From: Thunnus maccoyii
Lineage: Eukaryota > Chordata > Actinopteri > Scombriformes > Scombridae
Direction: 5' to 3'
DNA: 64,000 nucleotides
Assembly (NCBI RefSeq): GCF_910596095.1
Contig: NC_056552.1
Coordinates: forward strand, 18,320,611-18,384,610
The notes beneath the pieces are model-generated. The model searched no databases and was not told where the DNA came from. It saw nothing but the letters and a program-made list of their open reading frames with translations. Shown here in pieces: positions 43,149 to 55,489 of the stretch. The position numbers were made by a program, and so were the translations under genes. Position 1 is the stretch's first letter; each line of letters begins with the position of its first letter.

Positions 43149-44398
43149 TCCAGATTTAGATTTGATATGAACTGAGAACTGAGCTTTAACTGAATATCTT
43201 TTTGATGGTTGTGCATTTTCTAAATATATTTATAAAGCATGGGATAGGAGGAGAAAAATAACGTGATAGATAAATTTCTCATACTCTATTCTGTATTCAC
43301 GATTCAATACTTTATTGCAATATCACCATGATTGATTGGAATTTGAGCTCAATAAGCAAAAACAGAAAAAGACTAAACTCAGCTGGTCAAGGCCACCTAG
43401 AGCCCAGTTCTGCTCAAGGTTTCCTCCCATTAAAGAGGAGTTTTTCCTTCCCGCTGCCTAAAAGTGTTTGCTCATGGGGGGAATGTTGGGTCTCTGTAAA
43501 TTAAATAGTACAGTCTAGACCTGCTCTATGTGAAAAGTGCCCTGTTGTGATTTGGTGCTATATAGATAAAACTGACTTGACCTGACATGAAAAAAAATAG
43601 TAAAACCACTCACTCATAAACTGCATAATATATTAAACAAAGTATAAAACAGGTAGATAATATCCAACCCATAAAATAATCATAAAAGCATAAAACAAAT
43701 GGGTAAAATAAAATCCAACACATGAGAACACTATAGATAAAACACTCGCACCTGTAGGGAAATTAGCAGCAACATCAAACGACTCCCTAGATAAAGTGCT
43801 TCAAGTGCATTAAAAACATCTGCCCTGTTGCACAGTTATTTAAACCTGCCAAGTGGCCTGCGGTGCTATGTTTGGAGTGATAAGGACAACAGTGTCAGGA
43901 TATGTGCTATTCTGGAACCTGGATGTTCTGGTCTTTTGTGAGAAGGAAGGAAATTAAAAAGGTTGTTAGGCGGGTGAGAGAGGTCCTTTAGAACTTTAAG
44001 GCCCTTCTTTTGTAATCTAGTCTCGTAGATTTCCACTATGGGTGGGAGATAATGGATCGCAGACTATTGGTTTATGAACTGGATCAAATATACAGTGTTT
44101 GGCACTAATGGATGCATATGTAGATTTTGTTTTGTTTGGATTTGGGTATTGTGTTTTGCGGTTATGGAGCTGTGTTTGTATATTTGTTGTGTTTCCATTG
44201 TGGGATATCCCCTGGAGCATCATTTGTAGGAGGTTCATGTTTATGTTTGGATGATGTTGATGTATTGTGCTGTTAGATGATGGTGGATTAACATGCCAAA
44301 ATGTTTGGTTTGTTGTTAGTTAATGTGTCTGAATAATTCCATGAGGGATGGGTCATATAAATGACCAGACAAGAAAATATTCATTCATTCAGTCATTC
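43149..44398 (+). mobile_element. Retroposon-like insertion with 13-bp TSD
   Basis: The 13-bp sequence ACAATTTTGAGGT occurs at both edges (43136-43148 and 44399-44411), inside an otherwise continuous host element. The insert ends in an ATTC-type short tandem tail (about 44377-44398). A long, variable target duplication plus a 3' tail suggests LINE-machinery integration. Part of it (about 43380-43585) looks like a common fish retroposon tail: AAGGTTTCCTCCCATTAAAG, TTTTTCCTTCCCGCTGCC, GTGCTATATAGATAAAACTG. No intact ORF. Confidence 0.65.
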
Positions 44399-44595
44399 AC
44401 AATTTTGAGGTATTTTTACGACATGAGTATTTCTGTTTAATGCTACTTTATACTTCTACTCCATTACATTTAGGAAATACTACACTTTTTAATCTGCTAC
44501 ATGTATTTTTCAGTTGTAGTTCCTAATTTTTTTGATTTTATAAACCCATAGGAGATGCTTATATAGTACAATGCATTATCAAAGAATAAACCATT

Positions 44596-44952
44596 GGCTC
44601 CAAGACTTTTTGGCTTTTAGGGGGAAAAAAAGTGTCTACTTGGGCCCTCGTGTCACATTTCAGATGTTTATGAGTTGATAGCAGCTCCACTAAAGAGTGA
44701 TTCTCCATCTAAACTTCTCCAATTGTTTTAATTGAAACAACTGCTCAAACCCAAATTAGGTCAAATTATCAAATAAATGTTTGATATTTGATATTAATAA
44801 ATTATCAAAAAACAAAGAGCAGAGAAAGAAAGACTACAATTTCATGTAGCATTTATGTTTTCTTCTATCCTATGTCAACAATCATCTCACAACCCCTCAA
44901 CTTTATCTTGTGACCCTTTTGAGGTGGTCCGACCCCGGGTTGGAAACCACTG
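44596..44952. mobile_element. Nested element with CCATTGG/CCAGTGG-type ends
   Basis: Begins ACCATTGGCTCCAAGAC and ends GGGTTGGAAACCACTGG, which are imperfect inverted repeats of the CAGTGGTTCCCAACC type common in fish hAT-like elements. It has no coding capacity. It may be a separate insertion or a long-standing part of the composite element. Confidence 0.5.
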
Positions 44953-45227
44953 GACTAAACTACTGAACTGTGTATAAAATAGTTAAAACTAGCTCCACCT
45001 CAACCAGTTGCAACAGTGAGCATCTAATAATGTAATGGAACAATAATATAATCAGTCACAGGACCTTTTTTTCTTTTTACTTTTGATACTTTCAGTACAT
45101 TTTGGTGATGACTTTTTATGATGCTTTTACTTAAATAGGATTTTCAAAGAGGACCTTTACTTATTTTTACATTGTTGTGCTGCTAATTTTACTTTAGTTA
45201 AGGTTCAGAGTATGTCTTCCAGCACTG

Positions 45228-45960
45228 ACGGGCTCTCTAATGATAACAAAACCAACAGACACGTATGAATCCTGTTTTTCCAGATGCCTCAGAGATTCCT
45301 CACAGGAAAGGGAAACAGTCAACAGAGGGATGCGAGGGCTAAAGGTGTGAGGGCGAACAAAAAAAAAAAGACTAAAACAGAACAGGCCAATCACGGATGA
45401 CGTCAGAAAAACGATTCAACTTGAGCACCTGAAACGTTGCTGGCAGTGGCCCGGATTATTTCCGTCAGTTAGAGCGCCTGCCCGGTGCCCTCTCTGATAG
45501 ACGACTATTGTGTTGTTTGACCAGGAAAGAGAAGAAGGAGCTCATGGTTGGAAGAGGGGGTTGACCTGGGAGCTTTTCCCCCCAGCCGGGTGTGCCTTCC
45601 CCCGGGGACGAAGGATTTTCAGAAGCACGGATGTGATGACGTTTTGAGAGGTGGATGGGAGGAATTTTGAATTGTATAGAAGTGTGTGTGTGTACGTGTG
45701 TACGTGTGTGTGTACGTGTGTGTAATTGTAACAATATTGTGGAAAGTCCAGCCTAATGAATTTCTCATTGCATTCAATATCCTCTTTAAAATTCTCCTCT
45801 TAAAAACACCTTTTCAAAGAATTTTGTTTTATATAGGATTTCTTTTTACGCGCTTATGCAGTCTTATTTTCACGTGTTCTTTTTCTATTTTCACCTTTCA
45901 TTGTTTCCTGTTCTCGCTGCTAAGCACTTTTCCAGCTCTGCCTCTACGTAAATGATATAA
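45228..45960. other. Intergenic block after the transposon cluster
   Basis: Mixed-composition sequence with a TG/TACG microsatellite at 45682-45724. The segment 45410-45660 is unique and GC-richer; it could be a regulatory element. No exon found. Confidence 0.35.
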
Positions 45961-45989
45961 ATATAGTTTATTGTCATTATGTGTGCATG

Positions 45990-46370
45990 TGTATGAGTGT
46001 GTGTGTGTGCATATGTGTGTGATCAGAGAGGTTAAGACAGGAAAACCCTGGCCATTGTGCACCAGTGACCCCTCAAAATCAATGTGACAGACCGGTTGAT
46101 TGGCTGGAGGGTCCTGTCTCTCTGCACCTAATCCCTCAAGGTAGACCCTCAGCCAGGCCTGTTGTGCTTGTGTGTGTGTATGTGTGTGTATGTGTGTGTG
46201 TGTGTGTGGATGTATTTGCACTTGTATGTGTGTCTTTCTGCACCTAATCCCTCAAGATAGACCAAAGGCCATGGGATGGGGTATTAGTGCAGTTACAGGG
46301 GGTCAGGCCAGTGTGTGTTTGTGTGCGTATGTATGTGTGTGTGTTTGTGTGTGTTTGTGTGATAGAGAGT
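45990..46370. repeat. TG microsatellites and local direct duplication
   Basis: TG-rich tracts at about 45990-46020, 46168-46225 and 46312-46362. The 25-bp block CTGCACCTAATCCCTCAAG(G/A)TAGACC occurs twice, at about 46121 and 46238, each followed by sequence leading into a TG tract, so a unit of about 117 bp was duplicated. Confidence 0.8.
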
Positions 46371-46569
46371 AAGAGACAGCTCGAGTGTGTGAGCTCTACT
46401 CCACAGTAGTCCAATTAGACTGCAGAGTACCTATGTATTTCTATAGGACTCAGTGGAAGTAGTAGTGGGTTATCGGGTGGGGTAGGTGGGGCCTTGGTGG
46501 GGGCAAATTTTAGGGCAGATTTGGACGGATAACGCAGTTGGGGCGAAATTAGACGCAGGCATCTGGATT

Positions 46570-46649
46570 TGACCTCGGGCTCTCACTGTGACCCCGGGTC
46601 ACTCAGGGGTCACGGGGCACAAAGCAGAGCGCTGACCCTGCACAGGTCA
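46570..46649. promoter_or_regulatory. Cluster of nuclear-receptor half-sites incl. DR5
   Basis: Six RGKTCA-type half-sites in 80 bp: TGACCT 46570-46575, TGACCC 46589-46594, GGGTCA 46596-46601, GGGTCA 46607-46612, TGACCC 46633-46638 and AGGTCA 46644-46649. The middle pair, GGGTCA-CTCAG-GGGTCA, is a direct repeat with 5-bp spacing, the classic retinoic-acid receptor/RXR layout. The others form everted pairs with 1- and 5-bp spacing. Binding is inferred from motifs only. Confidence 0.5.
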
Positions 46650-47459
46650 AGCATGCGGGCGGCTGAAAGGATGCCTTTGTGGGGCCTGGCATGCTCACTA
46701 TTTCCCATGAGCACCAGGGGACCGTGTCTGCCCAGGAAACTAGACCGGAGAGCCAGCCAGACAAGGTGTGTGTGTATGTGTGTGTGTGTCTGTATGTGTG
46801 GATGGAAACCATAATTGATTTTTGTTTATATTTCTGGTTGTTTGCCTTATGATTATCACTGACTGAAGGTCATAGTTTACCCTGATTTTTATTTACTGCT
46901 GCATTACTTGGTATGTGTTTGTTTTGGTGCATTTTTTGGTAGGCTGAAAACTGTCAGGTGAAAAAACTTGCAACTCCAGTTAATGTTTTAATTCCAGTTG
47001 AAGGATTACTCCTCGATGGTTAAAACAAAATGAAACCACCCTGGGGTTTATACCCCTTTCAAATCCAATCCCGCTTTCCTTTGCGCCTGAAAAGTTGACA
47101 TTTTGGAGATGAATGATTTTTTACTTGTGTTTATGTTTGTGTGTGTGTGTGCCAGGGAGAAAGATATGGCTTAGATTTTTAGGTATGCCTGTGGTCGTTG
47201 CTTGTGTACATCTGTTAGCGCCTCCTTAATGAGCGCATGCACGCTGCCTCCAGTCCTGTGTGTGGCCCTCAGAGAGGGAGAGCGAAGCCCTCTGCTCCAG
47301 TAATCACATTTAATTACGCACCAGCATTAGACAGCCTATGAATAGGGTTTTTAGGCAGGCCTCTCACACAGAAATTGGCTGCATCCAGCTGAACATTGCC
47401 TACCTTTGTCCTGCCCGTCCCGCTATATTCTATTAAGACTTTGTCATTTGACCATCACC

Positions 47460-47773
47460 AAAGCACTATGGTCTAGCACTAACAACTGCCGGACTAATGC
47501 TACAAATTAAAAATGGGAAGGTAAAGGGAACAATAGAGGTTTTCTTGGCTGAACGGCTTGCGTCTGCCCCATTAATGAAGCAAATGGACCACACATTAGA
47601 CTCCATCCACAATTACATAGCACCTACAATCACAGATAAAGGGTGTATAGTCTCAAGAAAATCCTCCATGTCTGCTTATCTGAGGTTTAAGCAAAAAAAT
47701 TTTGTGGGTGCTCCTTTTGGAGAGTGGAAGTGGAATGTACTTAGTTAATCTCCGGGGGGGGGGGGGGGGGGGG
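47460..47773. other. Unique block ending in a G20 homopolymer
   Basis: Complex, repeat-free sequence from about 47460 to 47750 (open for 83 codons but unlike any protein), then 20 G at 47754-47773. It could be a conserved non-coding element; no direct evidence. Confidence 0.35.
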
Positions 47774-48179
47774 TTCTCGCACTGTGAAATCAATTTGGAA
47801 GCAAAGCATTTTTAAGATGACGTGGGATTTTGCATCGCAGAGAGAAGGAGATGTCAAGTCACCATCTGCACCGCTCAGCTCTGCGTGCATTCATGCGCAA
47901 CGTGTGTTTATGTGTTAATATCGACATTAATCACTATGTTTACGTGCAGGAAGGACTCTGTTCTGATAACCTGGTTTGGGATCAACACATGTAAACATCA
48001 CAACTCAGATAGTTATCACCAAACTAAACATGTTACTGTAGCATGACAACATTTTAATGCTTTTTTAATTACTTTTTGTTTAGTTTCAAGTATTTACTAC
48101 TCAGAGTGTGATTTCATTTCCTAATATCTGATGTAACTTTAAGTACAGTTTACCTGTTTTTGTTGCTGTTTTATTTATT

Positions 48180-49408
48180 TCTATGACGCCCATGTCTATA
48201 ATGCATTATAAACATACTTACGTGTTATAATCTGCTTCTTGCACTGTATAATTAGTTATAAGCACTCATAAATATTTATAACACTTTATAACAATAATCA
48301 TAACACATTATAAAACGTTTTATAATGACTCATAAGGTCAAGTATCATAATACTTTATAATTGCTGGTCTCTCACTGACATTTTTTTTGCAAGGATCATA
48401 GTGTATTCACACATCATAGTATAATTCTCATACATTATAATTATTTTTATAATGCATTATAATGTGATTATAAGTTACTCTAAGTGGTCATTGGGTGCTT
48501 TAAGTGAAGTAATGAAATTCCTGAGGTATAGGCAGGTAAAATATATTACAAGCTGGTTATAAGTCACTATAAGGGGTCACTGTTTGCCTTAAGTGAAAAA
48601 AATTAAATCTGTGCAAGAACAACACAAAATGTTGTAAAATTAATTTATTTGTGTAACAGCTCAAAACAGACAATGAATTGAGTACTCCAGTTTGACACAA
48701 CCTTTTGAAGATGATGAACAATTTTGAAAGATGAACATCTGAATGACAATTACATTTCACTAATGTAATGTTTCCCCAAAAACTCACTCTAAAGACTCAA
48801 TTGACTCAAATTATAGATAATTACTGAAACAATTTCTACTTAACCTGTAGCTGCATATAACAGGTCATAACAGACAATAAACGTAGTACTGGTAGGTTTC
48901 TCCAATTTGACACAACTGAATGATGGACATTTACATTTCACTGATGTAATATTTAGCCAAAAAACTCAGTGAAAACTAAATTGACTCATGTCATAGATGA
49001 TACCTGAAACAATTTTTACTTTACCTGCAGCTGTATATTTTACTTTTATATAAATGTTTGATCATCAAAAGTGACTCCTTTAAAAAAAAAACAAAAAAAA
49101 ACTTGGTAAGTGATTATAATGCATTACAAAATGATTATAATGTATTACAACTATGAGAATTATAATACACTATGATCATTGCAAAAAAAATGTCAGCCCA
49201 TGGCCAGCAAGTATGAAGTATTATGATACTTGACCTTATAAGTCATTATAAAATACTTTATAATGTGTTATGATTGTTGTTATAAAGCATTATGAATATT
49301 TATGAGTGCTTATAACTATAATTATACAGTGCTATAAGCAGATGATAATGCATTAAAAGTATGATTATAATGCATTATAGACATGGGCGTCATTGAAAGT
49401 GTTACCGA
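48180..49408. mobile_element. Fold-back element with ~290-bp terminal inverted repeats
   Basis: The left arm (48182-48470) is the reverse complement of the right arm (about 49094-49395). Both begin TGACGCCCATGTCTATAATG at their outer ends and share TAAGCACTCATAAATATT, AAGGTCAAGTATCATAATAC and GACATTTTTTTTGCAA. Arms are full of TTATAATGCATTATAA palindromes. The core carries a diverged direct duplication (about 48653-48861 and 48862-49041: TTTGACACAAC, ACATTTCACTNATGTAAT, CTGAAACAATTT). No ORF. It is a large non-autonomous DNA transposon; superfamily unknown. Confidence 0.8.
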
Positions 49409-49745
49409 TACATCAGATCAGGTGCTCAAAAATATTCTGTTACCTGCTTTATTCCTGTATTTGTTACTCCATGTAAACTCTATGAGAGAGAGATCCAGGC
49501 TCCAACACAGGCATTAAATCAGTTAAATATTACACAGAATAATACAGAAGAAAAATCCCAGAGGTACTTTTCTCTTTTTAAATATCTCCTAACCTCTCTT
49601 TCTCAGTGTAACATACCTGGAACACCCAGCGCTAATAACCCCCTCATCACTTTGACTGTTTATGTGTGTAATTCCTCTTTTGACTGCAGACAAGACTAAT
49701 TTTCTACATTAGGACAGTTTTGGGGAGAAAAAAATCTTCCTGACT

Positions 49746-49909
49746 CACTCTCTCTCTCTCTCTCTCTCTTTCTCTCACACACACACACACACACACACTG
49801 TCTGAGATAGCGCTCAAACTGACCATAAATCTAGTGTGTTTTTAAAAGGCCAGACTCATAAAGAGAAGAGGTGACAGAGCAGCACTGATGGGTCAATATA
49901 GCCCCCATT

Positions 49910-49959
<50 letters not shown>

Positions 49960-50199
49960 CAAACTCAGATGCCACAGAAGATACAAATGTATTCACACGT
50001 ATACACACATTGCGTGTCACACTTGCACGAGAACACACTCGATTATATTCATATATGCATATTGCATATACGTCTATACCCAAACACATACAGTACATAC
50101 TGAAGCACATAATGTACAGTACATACACTTTTGCATGGGTGTATGAATACACACACACACACACACACACACTCACACACACACACACACACACACACA
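49746..50199. repeat. TC/CA microsatellite cluster
   Basis: (TC)n then (CA)n at 49746-49798, (CA)n at 49916-49956 and interrupted (CA)n at 50149-50199, with CATA-rich sequence between. ORFs reported across this stretch are translated repeats. Confidence 0.9.
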
Positions 50200-50439
50200 G
50201 GGCCAGTGTGTTGTGAATGGTGTGTTTGAGTGGAACAGAATGACTGTGGGGATTCATGCTGGCTTTCCTCTATTAAACTCTGCAATAAGACTCACTGTGT
50301 ATGGGAGTGCTGACGTCCCTGCCCACCTCAATGATCTACAGCCTGTATGTGCGTGTGTGTGTGTGTGTGTGAATGCTAAACTCTCTACCTGTTCCCAATG
50401 ATCTATAGCTCCAGGGGATTTTATATACCATATACGAAC

Positions 50440-50960
50440 ATTTGTGTGCATTTGTGTGTGTTTAAATCAATGTTTGCGAGTGAGCGTGTCCACGTGGGCG
50501 TGCAGCTGCATGCTCCATAGCTCGAATTTGCAAAGGTTTGGGGTTTGGCGCACAGAGGGAGGGAATTCCTTCAGATTTGGACCCAGACAGAGGAGGGTCT
50601 CACTGGCGACTCCACATTGCTGCAAACCTTGGACGGGGGAGTGATAATTTACAGTCCGAGTGGGCTGCAACTGAAGGGGACTCAGTAAAGTGGTGGAAAC
50701 GGACCGGCCCGTATATCTCTCAGTAATTGACGACGTTCAGGCCCTGTGCTGAGTTCAGAGCCAGGAGAGATGGTGTTATCCCAGGTTCTCCTCCACTGCT
50801 CCTTTCTTCTGCGGCTGTCTGCGGCCACTCGGCCAGAAACAGGCCTTTCATTTGAAACGCTGCTTTATATGGCTCTCTGGTGCCAGCAGCATCATTAGGA
50901 TTTTAGGAGTGGTACTTATCACATGAACAACCAGGTCCTTACCTAACGAATATTAAGATC
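50440..50960. other. Unique GC-balanced intergenic block
   Basis: Low-repeat sequence with several possible transcription-factor motifs, such as CCACGTGG (E-box) at 50491-50498. No ORF with splice logic. A conserved enhancer is possible; judged from texture only. Confidence 0.3.
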
Positions 50961-52222
50961 ATTCCTGCGTTTTTTGGGGTTTTTTTTTACTGCTGTGCTG
51001 ATTTATTACAGACAGAGATAGTAGACAGCAGCTTCAACATCGCCAGTCTTCTCTGATACAGTCTTTAACAGTCTTGTGTATTTTTATGCACATAATATAT
51101 ACTGTGTGTCCAAGCTGTGTACAGCAAGTGACAGGAATGTTTCTCACCACAAAAGGATTACACACAAGTGACATGATAAGAAACAGGCAGTGGTTTGACA
51201 TCAAAGCGGTGGGGTGAGAGGGTCTAAAGGTTGGGGGGAGTGGACGGTTGGCCACGTTAGCCTTCAACTCCAGTGACCGTTTCCAGATCCTGCAAAGAAG
51301 TTTCCTACTGTAAGCGACATTTAAATGTTTTCACAGCCTTTTGTGAGCCTTTTGTGGATCTTGCCACATGGAGGCGCAGAATGCTTATAGGGTCAGTAGA
51401 GGAAGTGAACATAGAGGGTTTCTGATTCGCTCCAAGTTTGATTTTTAACATCATACCGCAACTGTTTTTAACTGTTTTTAACATGAAGCCATGCATTAGG
51501 CTGTGCTTTTTGTTGTGGTTGATGTGATTAAGATTTGCTCAAGTGTTTTGAAAGGGTCACATTTTGAATTTAAAGGGTCGGTTCACCCAAATTAGACAAA
51601 AAAATATCTCTTAATCTCTAGTGGTATGTAGCCATTCAGTTGTGGTTTTGTTTCTGCTGCTATTCCAATACGACTGAGGTAAACAGAATTTAATTTATGT
51701 TGCTCAAAATATTTCGACGTTACACAATTTTAAGTGTCTTGTTGGCTGTCAAGTGTCTTTCCAGATGTCTACCGCAGAAATTTCCTCCGTGAAAACTGCT
51801 GATGTTGAGATCTGCGGACTACCAAAATAATCAGGACACTTTTTCTTGAAAACTCTCATGTATTTTTATAATTCTCTGGCACTACACGCAAAATTGCATT
51901 CACCTCCATTGTGCAGCAGGTCGAGGCAGACATGTTAGAGACAGATATAGCATAGGAAAATAAAATCACAACTTTTTTTTCTGTTAATTGGGTGATATTA
52001 AGTGGGATTACACCTTGAGGTTGTTCAGGATAAACAACAAAAAATGAAGAAAAGTCACATTCAAGCCCACAATTTTGAAAACATGTTAACACACCACCTC
52101 ATAACATCAGACCAGGATTGGAAAAAAAAAAAGCTGAATGATGATACAAATCCTAATTTACAGCTGCTGTTTTTCTCTTCCGTGTCTCTTGCTATTTTCT
52201 CATCTCCCACTTGCCACTTGTC

Positions 52223-52223
<1 letters not shown>

Positions 52224-52305
<82 letters not shown>
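52224..52305. repeat. Long perfect TG microsatellite
   Basis: About 82 bp of uninterrupted (TG)n, the longest dinucleotide run in the window. It is likely polymorphic and a candidate Z-DNA former. A (CA)n at about 52456-52480 follows. Confidence 0.95.
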
Positions 52306-52307
<2 letters not shown>

Positions 52308-52619
52308 CGTGTCGATGCAAACACAGCAGATTCCCCCCTAATAAACAGGAAATATCTCTTCAATCCCAGCAAATAAGACACATGCAAAGACATTCACTTG
52401 TCAGCACAAATTATGGACCGATGCTCACAGTTATGGATGTTATCTCAGTTCCACAACACACACACACACACACACACATATACCAACACACACACATACC
52501 TCAAACTACACTAGTGAAGATTCATTTCCATTTAAAATTTTTTTGCTTGATTTTAGCATCAAGTCCTGCAAGGCTCACTGACACTCATATGGTCTTCTGC
52601 ATAGTTTTCCACATTCCTC

Positions 52620-53060
52620 CCATTTCTTTTTTTTTTTTCTTCTTCTTCTTGAAGGATATACTATCCTTCTTCCCTCTCTCCCTTTTCACATGCCTTCCCC
52701 GCCTCTACTTGTTCTCCCTTCCTCTTCCTTTCTTCTGCTCTCATCGAAATTCAGCTGTGTAATTCCCTCTCCGAGGACACCATTGATCTCTCCCTTCCTG
52801 CATGTTTGAGAAACACTGGGCGGGCGAAAGCAGGGTTTAACGTCACAGAGGAGCGGCACGGAGACGGACGAAGAGAGGGATGACAGAAGTGAACTGGAGA
52901 GAGAAACAGGAAGCAGAAAGAGGAGCCTGAAAGGAGGAGAGAAGAGAAAAGGGGGTAAAGAAGAAGAGGAAGGGTGGGGGGGTTGGTGGGGGAGGCAGAG
53001 GAGGAGAGCCAGACCCCCCCACCCCCCCCTCTCTATAGTGGCATGGAGAAGAAAAGACAC
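52620..53060. repeat. Pyrimidine-rich then purine-rich low-complexity region
   Basis: T/C-rich sequence at about 52624-52740 is followed by A/G-rich sequence at 52850-53000 with G- and C-runs at 52976-53030. Strand-asymmetric simple sequence with no gene. Confidence 0.7.
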
Positions 53061-55100
53061 GGGCTTTCCTCGTGATCACATCTTCCGCCCCTCTTTTTGA
53101 AGCACACAGAGACAAGAGAGCAGCTATTTACTGGAGCCCACACATAATGGCCACTTTTATTTACTTTCGTCCATTTAGCTTGTGCCAAGGACTCTCTAGT
53201 CTGTGGGCCAAAAACAGAAACCCGAGGTGTTTTACAAAGTACCAAAGCCCCCTCCTCTCCCCCCTCTTCCTCCTCTGTATGTGTGTGTGTTATTTATTTG
53301 CTGATATCTAAACTCCCAACCACCCACAAAACAAAAAATCCCAATGGGGGAGGCAATATGTATCCTCTCCTCAACATGTGGGCACATTTATATATGACCT
53401 GCCTTTAATCCTCCCTCAGGCCACACTCAAACACACTCACACACACACACACACAGACCCCTGCTCTGACATCAGAAAGGTCAGCAGTCCAATCCAGGCT
53501 GTGATGGAGCTGACCCCTGTGTCCTGAGGGTGAGGCCGGTGACCAACCAGTCCTCAACAGCGCACCTCCTCTCCTCTGACTTCACTGCTGACCTTTAACA
53601 GAGAGTTTCAGAGCCAGCAGACCTCAGACAAACTGCAGCTCATCTGGAGAATCGTGGAGTCTCTTGTGCTGTTTTGTAAATCTGACTTTCACCCCTAGTT
53701 TTCACAAACGTGACCTTGTGCGTTTATGTAAAACTATGTTGCATTTTTTGTCCAACTAAAATCATAAAAGCTACCAAAAGCAGCTGCAGGTATTTAATGA
53801 GGGATTTTTACAAAATTCACAAATTTCATTCACCAAATTTTAATAATAATTAGTGTTTATTTTTGAATTCACATATAGGATATCCAAAATGTCAACTGCA
53901 TGAACCAAAATGTCAACTGAATTAATGTCATGAACTGAAGAAAAACAGCCTTGTTTTCATTTTTGTGACAATGGCTTTCTGAGATAATCCAGTGGATTTT
54001 TAGGGGTTTTTTGTCAGTGAGATAATTTCCTTTTATTCTATTAAGCCTTTGCATTTCCTGTAAAAGGAACATTTGGAGAAGCACAACAGTATTTTTAGAA
54101 ATACTGAGTTCATGAGTCCAAATCCCCCTGTCAGAAAAATTTGCCCAGACACCAAAAAGAAAGTCTGTAAATTTACCAAATTATTTTATTTTTTATATAT
54201 ATTTTCTATTCATTTAGAGTAATTGTTTTTCTGTGAATTCTATATATTCAAAGCCTTCTCCACATGGCCAGGAATACAACTGTGTTGGGTAAATACAAAA
54301 TTCTGTTTTTATTTGTTTAATGGTGGCCTAAAACTAGTTAAATATTAATAAACATATTAAGTCTAAAAATATTGAAATTATCCTAAAAAATACCAGACAT
54401 GTGTAAGTTTCAAATGAAGTATATAAACTTCCTTCAGGTCTCTAAAACTCCCAAATTCTCAGCGAAAAGAAGACATGACTTGAGTGTCCTCAGTGTTACA
54501 GCAGCTACAACCCTGGATGTTATATAACTTTCTGTAATTCCTTATTTCGTTTGCAATACGTTTAAATTGCTCATACAATTGAAATCCTGACTCAAATGTC
54601 TTAATTCACCAATCAAGGACAAAGTGGAATCCAGAGCTGAATCTATTGACGTGGAGAATGCGAGTCAAACCGTTTCCTTTTATTGTGCTTACTTGCGTAA
54701 TATTAGAGTTTCTTCAAGTTTTTGTGGTCCTGGATCACATCCCCCACTGAGTGATTCCTCACTGCTCCGACTCTTTACCATGTGAAACTGCCCCCACTGT
54801 GTGACTGATCATTCACTTCTGTATGCTGCGCCCTGCTCTTGCACCACGCTTGTTTTCTCTTTGCAAAAAAACGAGAAGCTTTCACAAGGGCTGTTCACAA
54901 GATGGAGCAAGTTGTGTGTCGTTCCCTCTGCCTCCATCTCGTTGTTCCCTGTGTCTGCTGACAGCGCAGTGACGGACGCCCCTCTTGCCCTGCGCTTGAT
55001 GCCTTTAGTTGGGAGGCCTCTGAGCCTCTTGCATTCAAAAACAAATAGGCTGCCATATAAACATCATCCCTCATTTCTTCTCCAGTCAGTCAGAGCCTCG
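53061..55100. other. Intergenic sequence, no gene seen
   Basis: A CA run at about 53430-53455 and otherwise unique AT-rich sequence, especially 53700-54600. No exon or RNA gene was recognised on either strand. Confidence 0.5.
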
Positions 55101-55103
55101 CCG

Positions 55104-55250
55104 CCCCCCCCCCCCCCCCCCCACTACTGACACACACACACACAAAGATGCACCATCACTGAACATGCACTGACTCCTCTACCTCACCAATCACTAACAT
55201 ACCAACGTCCTTTTAAAAGTGCTCTGTGTGTGTGTGTGTGTGTGTGTGTG
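55104..55250. repeat. C19 homopolymer, CA and TG microsatellites
   Basis: Nineteen C at 55104-55122, then (CA)n at about 55130-55143 and (TG)n at 55225-55250. Confidence 0.92.
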
Positions 55251-55489
55251 CAGCATTTCGAACACATGCGCACGAACACACATCCATGCATGCACCAGAG
55301 TCTAACATCTGTAAGGGATTTGTACAGTGAGATGATACCCAATAATAAATAATGTGAACATTTGAAACTCATTTCAGTCCCCCTCTGTGTGACCCCAAAC
55401 AAGGTCAGAGGAAAGTGTGTGTTTGTAGGAGAGAGGAAGACAGAACAAGAGAGAGAGAGCCTGAGCTCGTATCAGTGTATTATTCATGC

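Larger units (their letters stand above)
43076..45227. mobile_element. Composite, twice-interrupted DNA transposon
   Basis: The left end CAGTGGTGCAAAGTAATTAAG and the complement of the right end TCTTCCAGCACTG are inverted (CAGTGSTG-type). Between them, blocks such as TACTCAAGTACGA, TACTTCTACTCCATTACATTT and TACTTTTGATACTTTCAGTAC belong to one element. It has been split by an insertion at 43149-44398 and probably contains another at about 44596-44952. Flanking 8-mers ATGAGCCC and ACGGGCTC are only loosely similar. Confidence 0.6.

Noticed and set aside
47497-47748. 83-codon open frame on +
   Set aside because: Looks protein-like in composition but has no homologue I recognise and no splice context; noted instead as a possible non-coding element.
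52002-52376. Open frames of 110-124 codons on both strands
   Set aside because: Centred on the (TG)n run at 52224-52305; pure repeat translation.
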